From assembly GCA_963855995.1 (NCBI GenBank), contig OY979716.1, positions 44,304,480 to 44,368,479 on the forward strand: a stretch of DNA of 64,000 bases. The letters run 5' to 3'. Of the stretch, positions 47,311-59,086 are shown piece by piece (position 1 is the stretch's first letter; each line of letters starts with the position of its first letter). A program made the position numbers and the translations under genes. Under the pieces are notes generated by a model. It saw only the letters and a list, made by a program, of their open reading frames with translations, did not search any database and was not told the DNA's origin. The DNA is from Muricea muricata. Taxonomy: Eukaryota > Cnidaria > Anthozoa > Malacalcyonacea > Plexauridae.

Positions 47311-48809
47311 CTTTTGGACTGGTGAAGGCCTGGTCAGGAAAATATTCTGACCCTTCGCTGCACTCTGCATCCGAGCTTTGCAGTTTCTAATATACGAGAA
47401 TGGAAGATATGTGACACAAATAATTAAATTTTTACCAGTTAAATTTGCCAAACCTTTTTTCGATGAGCCCTGCAGATTCTTCTGCAGAATCACCACTGTC
47501 ATACTCAATTTCCTTATTCATGTCATATGTAATCTGCTTATATTTTAGATAACTTTGACCAATTATCACTAGTTGAACCTACCTTTTGGACTGGTGAATC
47601 TTGCTTGGAGTGATGTTCGGGCCCATCGTTGCAATCCCCTGAGCTTTCCAGTGTCTAAAATATGAAAGTGGGAAATATGTGACATTATATGTAAACAACG
47701 AGTTTGAGTGTTTCATCAGGGGATCCAAACACGAGAAAACGGTATGAAACACAAGTGCGAAGCGCGAGTGTTTTATTGTTTTCGAGTGTTTGGTTCCCCT
47801 GATGGAACACGAGAAATGAGTTGTTTACATAACATCTCAAACGAAAACATTTCACTGGCTGTTCAATTTATTAAGCACTAATGGGGACCTATGAAAGTAA
47901 TTTGTTTTATCTTTGTGAACAATGGAGATAAGTATTCTACCTCCTGCTTTTGTAAGTTAATTTCTATAGTCCATTGTAAGACAGAAATGTGTAGGGCGTG
48001 TAGAACTTATTGCTGACCTTGATCATTTGAACATAAGCGAAGAGGGAGTAATTAGGATGAATTTGTAATTAGGATTTCAGTTATTAGATGAAAACCGTTT
48101 TTGAACTAACAACAGTGATGGTATATGATTTTTAGCGTGTTTCCTTGCGATATCGAACGTCAATCATGTGACGAATTCGGGTGAGTTCATTTGCTAATTT
48201 GCTTATGAATTATTGAGTTGGAGATACATGAGTAAATTTTGAACAGTAAAATCTAAAGATGTATAGCTAAAACTTATGCAGAAATGTTTAGAAGAATTTG
48301 ACAAACATTTCTTTCGATCATCCCTTCAGATTCTTGAATGGAATCATCCATGTCATTGTCAGGTTCCTAAAATATGAGCAGATGGTATATGCCATATGAA
48401 TAAGGAAATTTTGCCGGTTATCACTAGTCACACATACCTTTGAGGCTGGAGGACTATTTTTCAATAGATCTTTGAGACATTTGGTCCTCATTGCCAAACT
48501 TTTGATTTTCTGAAATATGGGAATAGGAAATATGTGACATATTAACAAGGAAATTTTGACTGATTATCACTAGTCGAACATACCTTTGGGGCTGGTGGCC
48601 AATCTTCGAAAATGTCTCTGGCCATCAATGGTTTGCTGATTTTTCCAAACTTTTCGTTTTCTGAAATATGGGAATAGGAAATATGTGACACAGGAATAAA
48701 GAAATTTTGACCGATCATCACTAGTCGAACACACCTTTTGGACTGGTGGACTACCTTTATACAGGTCTCTGACCACGGATTTGCTGATGGTCTCTGCACT
48801 TTTCCTTTT
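47311..48809 (-). repeat. Tandem exon-intron cassettes of recombinase copy 2
   Basis: Cassette exons: 48809-48735 (KRKSAETISK...PVQK, 75 bp), 48660-48584 (77 bp, frame lost), 48509-48438 (KIKSLAMRTK...PASK, 72 bp), one ending near 48320, 47654-47583 (72 bp), one at about 47545-47454 and 47386-47311. Introns repeat GTATGTTCGACTAGTG...AATTTC and CATATTTCAG in the same order as copy 1. The array is interrupted by about 0.6 kb of unrelated sequence containing a MITE (47691-48280). Confidence 0.7.
47691..47828. mobile_element. 138-bp foldback MITE inside copy 2
   Basis: GTAAACAACGAGTTTGAGTG at the left end and its imperfect complement at the right end form arms of ~50 bp (including TTTCATCAGGGGATCCAAACAC against GTTTGGTTCCCCTGATGGAA) around a small loop with CGAAGCGCGAGTG. 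It has no coding capacity. It interrupts a cassette intron. Confidence 0.75.
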
Positions 48810-49994
48810 CTGAAAAATAGGAATAGAAAATATGTGACATAATGAATAAGGAAATTCTGACCGATTAAAACTAGTCAAGCATACATGGGGCGGTGGATGA
48901 GCTGATTTTAGATCAAGTATTCTCGATGCTGGATGGTAACTTGTGCTCTAAATGATCAAATACTTTTTATGAAATTAAGATTACGGAATCGGTTATCAAT
49001 TTTATTAAATAGCTACCTTTCCCCTGATCTCAACAGATGGTGGAATGACATCCATATCATCAGATATATGACTTGTGTTCTAGACAATGAGAGAATTCTT
49101 TTGACAAATATATGTCGGTTAGACAACACATTATACATTTTTATATAAATACCTCCTCCACAGGCACCTCTGTTTCTTCAAACTTGCCCTCGAGCAGCTC
49201 CTCTTGTGCCTGTTTATATGATATTCCACATATGTCTTGGTATATCTTGATCATAGTTTCAGGAAGGAGCAACTTCATGACACAATCCAAGATATTTGTC
49301 TTGTTTTTCAGCATCTCCATCAGCTCATCCATTATTGCATGCCTCTTGTTGTTCTTCAGAAAAGTAAACCATCGGGCACTTTTCAACCAAACCCATCCTT
49401 TAAATATGTTTATTTATTTAAAAAATTTCCCAGTGAAACATTATCCTACTTACATAACAGGACGAAACATACACTATTGAATTTTAGAAGATGAACACTG
49501 CTAAGTAACAGCAACAGCAATTAGCCTATTACCTTTCTTTCTGACTCTCACTAATGAATGTTGCCATGCGCTGACAGGGGGTTTTTTGATGCAAGATGTC
49601 TTGCAGGAAATCAAAAAGATCAGCCACCCTGTCTTTCACCTCCTTGGTTGTCATTGCCAGTGCCATCTCCAAAAAAAGAAAAAATTAGTATTAATATTCA
49701 AAAAAAATTTTGATTCCAGAATCCAGAGTCAAGACTTTTTTAACTGCAAAACAGATCAATATTTTGCAAGAAAAAAGAAAAAAAATTCAAAAAACATATT
49801 GGTAAAAAAAAATTGATTCCAGAGTCCAGATTCCACAGTCTGGAATCACGATCCGGTACTTTCCATGAACGGACCAAATTTTTGAAAGATGACAACTATC
49901 GCTAAATTTAACCTTTTAAAGTTGTGGTTTCGAAAAAAAAATTACCTAAATACCTCCATGAAGGCCTTAACTACAATTAGGAAAAAAAACTTAC

Positions 49995-50110
49995 AATTGT
50001 TGTCTTTAAGCTGTAGAATGAAGGGAAGACAATTGAGCTCAAAAAACAATGCAACTTCCGGTAAGTTGCTATGGAAACAGGGGCCTTGGTCTAGTTCATG
50101 TTAAACTATA
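49995..50110 (-). promoter_or_regulatory. Conserved non-coding first exon of recombinase copy 2
   Basis: On the minus strand TTAACATGAACTAGACC ... ACAACAATT|GTAAGTTTTTTTT matches 13207-13315. Similarity runs out near 50128 (GAAACTT), which may mark the 5' end of the mobile unit. The intron to the ATG at 49666 is about 330 bp, against ~760 bp in copy 1. Confidence 0.6.
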
Positions 50111-50129
50111 TAACACGAAGTTTCATTCA

Positions 50130-51151
50130 ATCTTTTGCTTATATCTCGGTCAGTTTTTGTCTATTGTTTCCAGAGTTTTATGCAGGTCACAAAGGAGGTA
50201 TATACAGAGAGTTCACTCAGGGGTACAACGTGTGCCAGAATGTCAGCCGACTTTCGGTTTGGCCACCATGTTGAAAACAACCAAAACATCAGAAACTAAT
50301 ATGTTGGAATGCGAAAGAGACCCACTAAAAGCGCCCTAACTTTTTCTTTTTCAATGCCAAACTCATGATATTTTGAAATGTTATAAAAAAACGGCTGTTC
50401 TATGATACAATTGTCAAAAAGAGGAGGAGTTCATTCGTGGAATTTGTTGTTATTTCTTATTGTTATACATCAGCAGATTAATTTGACCTCGGTTCTCGGC
50501 GAATAAGATTCTCGTTCTCCAACTAGAAGTTAAATAAATAGACATGAGTTGTGTCCTGTCGACCTGAAAGATAAAGTGAAGGATTTCTTAACGTTTGTAA
50601 TTGGCCCAAGTCGGGGCAGTAGTTTGATATTAAAAGTACTGTGATAAATTGCTGGAATATAACTGCTTTTACTGTCTTACTTTGCTTGTAAACATATATT
50701 TTGTAGGTTGTTACTTGAACCTTAAAGTCCTTTGGCTATGGCTTTATGAACTTGGTGCCACAAGGCCTCCAGTGACCTTACCATGACTGTTCATTGATAT
50801 TGGAAAATGCTATAAGATCGACCAAGGAACCTTATTTACAGAACTGACAATGGGACTTTGATCCGTCAGAGTCAGTTCGAGTCGTTATGAAAATTCTAGT
50901 GGAAACTCGTAATCGTTAGTTTTTACGATTTTTCTTAACTGTTGACCGACTTTACTCTACAATAAAGGGAAAATAATCTAAAGATAAAAACTTTTCTGTT
51001 ACTCAAGTTAATGTACTATTTAGCATGGTATTATTGTTGCTATCTTAGTTGTTAAAACTTGTCAGGATAACATCAGGCATTAAACCTGTTACAATTGCAA
51101 CAAAATGTGGCTTTGACTAATGCAAGTTTTGTACAAAGAAACGGTAACCAG
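50130..51151. other. Intergenic stretch without a supported gene
   Basis: AT-rich, no motif or open frame of note. Confidence 0.4.
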
Positions 51152-51231
51152 TCAAAACGTCCCCAGGTCAAAACGTCCCCAGGTCAAAACGTCCCCAGGT
51201 CAAAACGTCCCCAAGTCAAAACGTCCCCTAG
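51152..51231. repeat. 16-bp minisatellite, five copies
   Basis: GTCAAAACGTCCCCAG repeated head to tail about five times with one or two changes in the last unit. Confidence 0.9.
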
Positions 51232-51479
51232 TAATGTGTTAATTAAACCAAAACATATTACAAAGGAAATGTTTTACTATTAACTTACATGTTTTTAAAA
51301 TAATATAGCGTGAAAATATTAAGATTTAGAAAAAATTGAAAACCTTGCTCTATTTAGTATTTAACATTGAGGATACATGTAACTTCTAAAACTGAATTCT
51401 AAAACAGATTTTTTTTGAAACTAAAGCTCATTTTTCTGAAAATCTACATGAAAATTTAATGTGAAGAAAAATATGATAT

Positions 51480-51640
51480 ATAGTATAAGAAGATTCTATA
51501 GGAATTCCTTTTGGAAATCCTTTTCAAATTCCTATTGGAAAAGTCCGAAAATCCGATACAATATCTTATAGGAATTCCTAAATGAATTCCTATACCAATT
51601 CTTAAAGGAATTCCTATAGGAATTTTTCGTAAGGGATACA
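51480..51640. repeat. Palindromic TAGGAATTCCTA-rich repeat
   Basis: GGAATTCCT and its variants recur every 15-30 bp in both orientations, ending TTTTTCGTAAGGGATA. A related tract ending TTTTTCGTATGGGTAT lies at 59855-60110. Confidence 0.7.
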
Positions 51641-51660
51641 CTTTTGCTGTTCAAACTGGA

Positions 51661-52300
51661 CAAGCAAGATGGGCACATCTTGAAAGTAGTTTCATTGCGC
51701 ACAATTCTCCTGCAATATGTTCAGCCCAATTTTCAAAAAGTTTTCCTTCAACTTGCCGATATTTCTTCCTTTCTCGCCTTTTCAGTTTCTCCTCCGAGAC
51801 CATTCTAACTTGAATGCCAACAAGCTAGGCTTGTTCGTGAAGCAGTTGCACCATCAAATAAAATGGCAAGTTCCCACGTTTCACATGTCTGTTCAGCATT
51901 CCATGCCATCCCTTTACGTCGTTGTTGGTTCGAACAGGCTCATTGAACACACTCCAGCTTTCTGGGTTCCACAAATTGCCTGCAATAACATTAAAAAATA
52001 TAGAACAACAATCGCATTGCCTTATGAGTACCGTACAATATGTAACTAAAATTAATTAAATAAATTTTTAATCAATGAATTACCTGCTATCCAATTAATT
52101 CGAATGTAAGCCACAAGCTCGATCAGCATTGGTGTGCCAGCCTTTGCCGAAAGCCTCTCAAAAATGGCTGGTATGTGTTTTTTTGGCAGGTATGGAAGGG
52201 TGAGGAACTTTCTACACAGCTTGTGAGTGGCACTGTCGCTTTTGTATGCTAGAGGTAGACCAATAGCTTGGTAGATCATTTGGCTTAACACTTGTTGAAG
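51661..52300 (-). pseudogene. C-terminal end of a MULE-related protein
   Basis: Two minus-strand exons: about 52300-52085 (YKSDSATHKLCRKFLTLPYL, KKHIPAIFERL, AYIRINWIA) and 51979-51661 (NLWNPESWSVF, VRTNNDVKGWH, then in another frame LPFYLMVQLLHEQA and SEEKLKRRERKKYRQVE to a stop). GT-AG borders and phase agree. The RTNNDxxGWH block and the following helical segment match the C-terminal region of animal proteins with a MULE transposase domain. One frameshift follows GWH and one TAG lies after HEQA. The catalytic exons are absent from the sequence upstream (52300-53088). Confidence 0.6.
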
Positions 52301-52498
52301 TGCTTTTTTGAATGCACCCAGAAATAATAACCTATTCACCCAAGAGACAACCTTTGTAATAATTTTACCAACTAATTGCCAACAGCATTTATCAATGATC
52401 ATGCAGCCCAAAATGGTTCTCAGACAATCATTGCAGAAATTAGTTGGGACACTTGAGAAAATATCCACTACGCAAATAAATGTGAGCAAAATTAGCAT

Positions 52499-53088
52499 TC
52501 TAAACTGATTTCATGACGCCCCCGCCCCCTTTTTCAATGTTGTTTCATACCTCGCTTAGTTTACTGTATTACATTGCACTCGATCGGTTTTATTTGGAAT
52601 AAAACCAGCATTGTAGAAGGGGGGATGGGGGATATGTAACATTTCAGGACAAATGTTCCAATACTTTCTGCAAGGATTACATGTGGTTGCTTTAATCAAG
52701 GTCATTGCTTTGCTGCTGCTTGAGCAAAATGTTTACAGATGTATATATAGCCCATGAGGACACAACAGCGGACATAGCACGTCACAAACCTCTTAGATGA
52801 ACCGTTGGATATCCTTCCTCCAGGTTTTTATAGCAATGTCAACAACAAATTACAACGAACAACATTGAGAAGGGGGAAGAGTGGGAGCAATCAAAGTGGA
52901 GATCAGCGCCAAGCAGATGTGACGCTGTCTTTCGAAACTTTACTGCCCATAATTTTTGCCAGTATCGTAGGTTTCAACAATTGATTGATTGTAGGCATCC
53001 TTGCTTTTTACATATGCCATTTGGCCCATATGCCATGTTGACCACATTAAGTCATTTTACCCTAAAAGAGTTGAGATTATTTATAAGT
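52499..53088. other. Intergenic stretch without a supported gene
   Basis: No recognisable coding region or repeat seen. Confidence 0.4.
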
Positions 53089-53216
53089 AATACCAAGATA
53101 TAAGGGAAGTTAGTGATTAAATGTCCCCAAAAGCAGAGGGAGGTTTGTGGAATTCCACAAACCTCCTGAGGGTGTGGGACATTTAATCACTAATTTCCCA
53201 ACATATCATGGTATTA
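53089..53216. mobile_element. 128-bp foldback element
   Basis: TAATACCAAGATAT...GTGATTAAATGTCCC is mirrored at the right end by GGGACATTTAATCAC...ATGGTATTA, arms ~41 bp. The centre holds a second palindrome, AGGTTTGTGGAATTCCACAAACCT. A partial further copy of the arm (TTTAGTGATTAAATGTCAC) lies at 53402-53420. Confidence 0.75.
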
Positions 53217-55413
53217 GTTTGTAATACCATGATTAATGAGGATATACAGTATAATTTGAATTGTAAGAAATGGCTTGGGAATATATTGTGTTGAAAATAC
53301 ATAAATATCTGATTATTTTGTTGTGTAAAGTGTTGATTTGTTTGGATTCCAGTCATGCATACAAATTAGGGAAAATTTCTAATTTTCCCCCATTCTGAGT
53401 AATTTAGTGATTAAATGTCACTCTGAGAACAATAGAAACCGAGTTGATCGTGGTATTACTCTGGTAAATGAAACGCATACCAAACCCTATACAGGACCTA
53501 GACTAATTAGTGTATGTAAGAAGTTTGACAGAAACTTGAGAACTTGAGAAGCTCCACAAAAACTGTACAGACACTCAAATTGTATTTTTCAAAAGTTAAA
53601 CAATCAAAAATAGAGAACAATGTAGAAGTTTGTATTACATTGTTATAGTCTATAAGAAATAAATTATTCCCAGCTTTAGTATGTGTTAATTTATGCAACC
53701 AACCAGTTATGTATACTGTAATTTGAACAGTTTGTTCCAACAGTTCTATTAAAAACATTTGTGTATTGTACCATTCTATTTGTTTATTGTTGTAAAAACT
53801 TTATGATACACATTTCAAACAACTACTTTGTGTATCTTCTCTGTCATGCTAAAATAACATTACCTCATAATGCTACCCCAGACATGTTACCCTGCCGATA
53901 TCAACACCTTGCATATATTATTCTGCCATCTTGAATAAATTTTACACCTATACCCCATCGGCATCATGTTATACGCCGCTAGGGTCAATGGGCAACATTA
54001 TGATGATGTGTGTAGTCACCACCTTCTTGCATAAATTATTCCGGCACCATCTTGCACGAAGTGAGCACCTTGCATAAATTATTCTGTAATCTTGAATAGG
54101 GTCATTGGTCACTTGGCCTGTTCCTGTAATTATTGTTAGTTTGTAGCTAATAATATTGTGGTGAATTTAAAATATACATGCTTATTAATGACGAAAGGTA
54201 GTGACAGTATCTAGTTGTTTTCGAATAGAATAAGTTTGGTGAGTTTCTGTTGTTTTGATGCAATGCTTTCACAAACAGTTCTCTTAGAGTAAACTTTGGA
54301 GAATCGACAAAGAAAGATCTTTCAGTACAATTCAGTTATTTTCTTGACAAAAATAGTGATGCGGTCATCACTCTAGTTCTCATTGAGGACGTGTGTTTAC
54401 TGCTATTGTAGTGATTGAAATGCGCTTGGCTTAATTTCCTGGAGAATATAACACTAAACATAAGTGTTGATTTATGTGGCAGGTTACTCCATTTCATGAC
54501 TTTTGCACTTAGATACTTGTCTGCTATTTTCACAACTTATTTTGATGGAGTTCTTACCTTTCCATAGGTCTTAAAAGAAATTAAGCTGGACTTTTTAGTA
54601 GTGCTAAAAAGTATATGCATGGTCTAAACATCATTTGTCTCCAAGAACAATGCATTCTTCAGCACATTCTGCACACTTGATACAGCAGCTGATTTTGTCA
54701 ATGAACCCCCCTTCCCCAATGTGTTCAAGGACATCGTCTTGCCAAAAGTTGGAACTTTTTAGAAACTTTGCAAGCTTGTTTGATTTTAATTAGCAGTTTT
54801 TTCAATTTTATAATAAGATTGGCAATTTTAATACATATTAACTCCCCCTGATGAAAGGGAAGGCAAATGATTTCCAGCAGTGTTAATCAGTAAGATTTCC
54901 TTTGGACTCAGTTCACTATGACTGATAAAACTATTCGATATATTATAAGTCCTTAATGCACCAGAGATGCCACATAGATGCCACATGAAAATTGAAAATA
55001 CAAGAAATTATTTGGAAGTTTAAAAAATTATTTAAAAGCTTTTTCACACACTTTGAGTTTTCCCAGTGTCACATACATTACTTTTTTCAAATATGGCAAA
55101 AATAAGAAAAATACATATATAAAATAATTTTTAATAAAATTGATTCATTAACATTGGCGATATTAAATTACTGCCTTAAATTGCACGACATAAGTTAATT
55201 AGTAGTGGAATAATTCCCACCCTTGCACACCTCTAGACCAATACTTACAGGGGTGTTCACCCGTGCACATCCCTGTGGTGAACTCACCACTGTATTAATA
55301 TATGTCATGACTTTAGGTCAATCAGAGTTTACAAATAATATATTATACTAAGATTATATATCAACTACATATGCTGTTAAAATATAGTTACAATACACCA
55401 TATTATTTTTTAG
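53217..55413. other. 2.2-kb gene-free stretch
   Basis: AT-rich. Phrases like ACCTTGCATAAATTATTCTG repeat loosely at 53905-54095. No supported coding region; any upstream exon of the CACTA gene could lie near its end but none is evident. Confidence 0.4.
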
Positions 55414-58400
55414 GGTTCATCAAAGTTTGATACCATAGGAGAAGAATCATTAACTGAAACTGACAAGTCTACAGATGAAGACGAACTTGTATCTGCAGCA
55501 GAAAGTCATGCATCCCATCAAGCACATGTAATTATTGAAATTGCAAAATATTAATACCCATAGTGTTTTTTTCCTGGTAACTTGAAGAGCACACATGCTA
55601 CATTGTAAAGTTGATAGAATAATCACTAAGACTTGGTAAATAAATTGAAAATGCTATTTAATATATTACATCCAGGAGTATATTTCTCCTGATCCCGTGA
55701 TCAAATTTCAGACACGTCTTGCAGTCTATGATAATTTCTGAAGCAGTGAGGATACTTTTAAACATTTCCAGCACTTTTATACTTATTTTGATCTGTATGC
55801 ATATTTTGAATAGGAATAGTGTAATATATATTTTTTACCTAAATAGATTGATAAAAAATTATGTTTTACAGATCCTAAACATGGCAAATGCAGATCAACC
55901 AATTTACCCAGATGCAGATATAACCAAAGCACAGAGCCTTCTACTAATTCTTTCCTTCCTTCTGAAGCATCATTTGTCTGATGAAGTATTAAAAGATTTA
56001 CTTGGCATACTAAATGTGTTGTTGCCAGAGACATTTCCTAAAACCAAGTACATGTTCTACAAGGCATTTAGAACGGGCAGTTCACAGGTATGTAATTCAC
56101 CATGAAATTGATTTTTTAGCTTGTAATTGTCATAGCAATGCACCTGATATTACTATTTATTGTTTAGCTGGTTGTGTATTTTAAACACATCTTAAACAGT
56201 TACAAAAACATGTTTTAAAGTTTATTGACAATTTTGTCATCATAACATGTCACGTAAAGTCCTAACTACAAAAGCTTACCCTACAAGGATGGGGTGACTA
56301 CAAAAGTTTTGTAGTTTGCCACAACTACAGCTACTTCAAGAATATGTAGTTAGCTACAAGTACTGCTACTTTTAAACAAAAGTAGTTCGCTACTGACTAC
56401 AGCTACTGCTTAAAAAATGTAGCGAACTAACTCGCTATTTCACTACTCATTATTTTATTATTAGTTTTACTGTATTTGGAGTATTACTACAGCTCAGGAT
56501 GTAGTGTAACCTTTAACGTTTCGACAGTAAATACAAAAAACTTTTTGTAAGTAACGCAGTGTTCACGATTACCAATTTCTATTTATACATAACACAATAA
56601 TTGGTTTTCGAAATTATTGTCAGTTAAAGTTGCCCTCTCTGGCTGGAATATACATCCAGCAGAGCTAAATAAGCGTTCTATAGCCACACTCGATGGAAGT
56701 CGAAAGAATGGGGATTATTCATGCAAATTTACTATTCATTGATTTTAAGAAAAACGTGTCTTGATATTATGTTCTATCAGTATGTTAACAATTTTAAAAA
56801 GTAGCGAATAGCCTGGTCAATGTTCAAAAGTAGTCAACTGTCACTGTCAGCCATTACCCAGCTAGATACTAGCTCACCCTGTATAACAACCCTGTAAGAC
56901 AAAGGTCATTATATTCAACTCAACTGTCCAAGAATTAAAATTTAGTATAGGAATGCATCCCTAACCAGTACATCATAAATTTATATTTGATAAAAATTGC
57001 AATTACAATGTAGCACTTTTGTAAATTTCGTCCTAGTAGCATCATTTCTTCTCTGCAATATGGTTGATACTAATTGACACATGTTTTTGTTTAGGTTCAC
57101 TTTTATTGTCCAGTATGTATGTCATACCTTGGCAAAGATAAGACAAGATGTGCATGTGACTCCTGTGGTGAAAAGTTTGATTATGACAAATGCTTGAATG
57201 ATGGAACATACTTTCTGTATATACCACTTGAAGGGCAGTTAATTGATCTACTTATGGATCAGAAATTGTACGAGTGCTTAACGGATCGGGATGTTGAAAC
57301 ATTTTTCAGATCAAATGTCATATCTGATGTAACTTTTGCCGGACTTTATAAAGATTTGGTAGTGAAACATGGTTTGACAGGGAATGACATGTCTGTCACG
57401 TGGAATACAGATGGTATCCCAGTGTTTAAGTCCTCAACTTATTCCATTTGGCCATTGCAGTGCATTATTAATGAACTTCCTCCACATCTTCGGTCTCAAA
57501 ATGTGTTGCTAACAGGACTTTGGTTTGGAAATAAAAAGCCTTGTATGAACACGTTTTTAAAGCCATTTGTTGATGAGTGTTCAAAGCTTGAAGTGCATGG
57601 ATTTTTGTTCAAGAATGAAAGAGTACATAGAAGAGTATTTAATTTGGTTTGCTCAGCTGACAGTCCTGCCCATGCAATTATAAAGAATTGTAAGCAGTTT
57701 AACGGTTGTTATGGTTGCGATTGGTGTGAGCATCCTGGTGAACCCGTGATTAGAGCAAGTGGTCCTCCAGTACGATACTACCCATATAGAGGTGCTCCTG
57801 TGCTGAGGACAGCAAGGCAGCAAGCAGAATATGCACTGATGGCAGAGGAAAAAGACCAACCAATTAAAGGCGTAAAAGGAGTGTCAGTGATTGAAGGTTT
57901 ACCAACCTTTGATTGTGTTAAAGGATTCACTGGTGAGTATCTACATTCGGTTTGTCAAGGTGTCATGCGACAGCTGTGTAACTCTTGGTTGGATCCAGTA
58001 AACCATGATGAAAGTTACTACATTGGTCGAAGAGTGGAAGTATTAGATGGCCGACTGAACACCATTAGTCCTCCCTCAGAGATCTCAAGAGCTCCACGAT
58101 CATTAAAAGAACGCAAGTTTTGGAAGGCATCTGAATGGAGGTCCTTTATCTTCTATGGATTGGCTGTTCTCTCTGGCGTTCTTCCGAATACATATTTAAG
58201 GCATTTTTTCCTTTTTGTCTATGGTGTGCACATCCTGCTTGGAGACTCGATTGACGATTCTGCAACGGAGAGTGCCGAGCGTGCATTGACAAAGTTTGTC
58301 ATGCAGATGGAGGAGCAATATGGCCTGAGACGCTGTACTTTTAACGTTCACCAACTCATTCATTTAGCAGGCAGTGTGAGATCTTGCGGCCCTCTCTGGT

Positions 58401-59086
58401 CTACATCAGCCTTTGTATTTGAAGGGAATAACCACTGCATTCTAAAGATGTTCAATGGAACACAGTACGTGCCACAACAGATATGTGACACATTTATTGT
58501 AGATCGCAAGCTGTCCCGTTTAGCACAAGAGTGTTTGGAAACAAACACATCTCAAAATGTGCTAAGCATGTTTCACCAGCTCAATGGAAAACATGTGAAA
58601 AGAAGTTCAACTTTCCTGGGAGAGAACACCAAAGTTATTGGCTCTGGAAAGGTGACTACTTTGTCCACGCTTAAAGTTCTGGCTCTAATGATGTTTTTGG
58701 AAGATGATGTTCTCAACCGATCAGCCACAATGTATCACAGATTTATTGTCAACAATATTCTTTACTCAAGTGTTGAGTGCACGCGATCAAAGAGGCATCA
58801 TGACTACACGGTGACTGTAGACCACCCAAACGTTATGTATGCAAATGTGGTTGGTTTGTATTCAGTTAAACGTAAATGTGATTGTTGTCTTTTGGAAATG
58901 CAGTATTGTCAGTGTAGAAACGTCGTCGTTGTTATTCTGCAACCTTTAGAGTGCAAAGGAGGTACACTATTTCATGACACAAGTGTTGGGATCAAGTCAA
59001 GGTTCTTGAAGGAGGTTACTAAAACAAACAGATTTGTTGCCATTTCTCCTGATAGGTTGAGAAGGAAGTGTATTCTTGTGTCATAA
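55414..59086 (+). CDS. CACTA/EnSpm (tnp2-type) transposase gene
   Basis: Exons 55414-55527 (acidic, SSKFDTIGEESL), 55872-56087 (ITKAQSLLLILSFLLKHHL, the helical N-terminal block of the family) and 57095-59086, all in phase 0 with GT-AG borders. The last exon has 663 codons without a stop. It begins with a Cys finger (FYCPVCMSYLGKDKTRCACDSC), then VTWNTDGIPVFKSS, SIWPLQCIINELPPHLR, LLTGLWFGNKKP, the tnp2 catalytic blocks, a second Cys cluster (CYGCDWCEHPG) and a C-terminal Cys-rich stretch CDCCLLEMQYCQC. An AATAAA is at 59138. No ATG is obvious in the first exon, so a 5' exon is missing from the model. Terminal CACTA repeats were not located. The intact main exon suggests recent activity or constraint. 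Confidence 0.85.
56583..56705 (-). pseudogene. hAT C-terminal dimerisation fragment
   Basis: The minus strand reads SSVAIERLFSSAGCIFQPER followed by LTDNNFENQLL and a stop, the conserved C-terminus of hAT transposases. It lies in the second intron of the CACTA gene, inside a region of AGTAGC/GTAGTT repeats (56290-56450) that look like hAT-derived end sequence. Probably an internally deleted hAT element; its borders could not be set. Confidence 0.75.

Larger units (their letters stand above)
44735..49666 (-). pseudogene. Crypton-like tyrosine-recombinase gene, copy 2, decayed
   Basis: Minus-strand exons matching copy 1: 49666-49533 (MALAMTTKEVKDRV), 49397-49153, 49079-49017, 48947-48885, the cassettes (48809-47311), a finger exon 47237-47098, 46640-46290 (core-binding), a catalytic exon 46201-45428 and the tail ending at 44735 (SQQQIRDKFKNLVKKR). 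Lesions: frameshifts in the 49397-49153 exon, the 48660-48584 cassette, near 46180 and near 45540, and stops near 46136 and 45658. The first catalytic Arg is Gln (ASGQQYGAASNLT), and the Tyr region reads AQTYCY. Relative to copy 1 it lacks the first zinc finger and one intron in the catalytic region. It lies in inverted orientation about 17.5 kb away. Confidence 0.75.

Noticed and set aside
51717-52049. Plus-strand open frame of 110 codons
   Set aside because: Antisense of the MULE-related C-terminal exon, whose sense reading has the RTNNDxxGWH block.
55712-55760. Possible extra exon of the CACTA gene after TTTCAG
   Set aside because: A stop (TGA) follows after nine codons in the needed frame, and exons 55414-55527 and 55872-56087 already join in phase.
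57653-57859. Minus-strand open frame inside the CACTA exon
   Set aside because: Antisense shadow of a long conserved coding exon.
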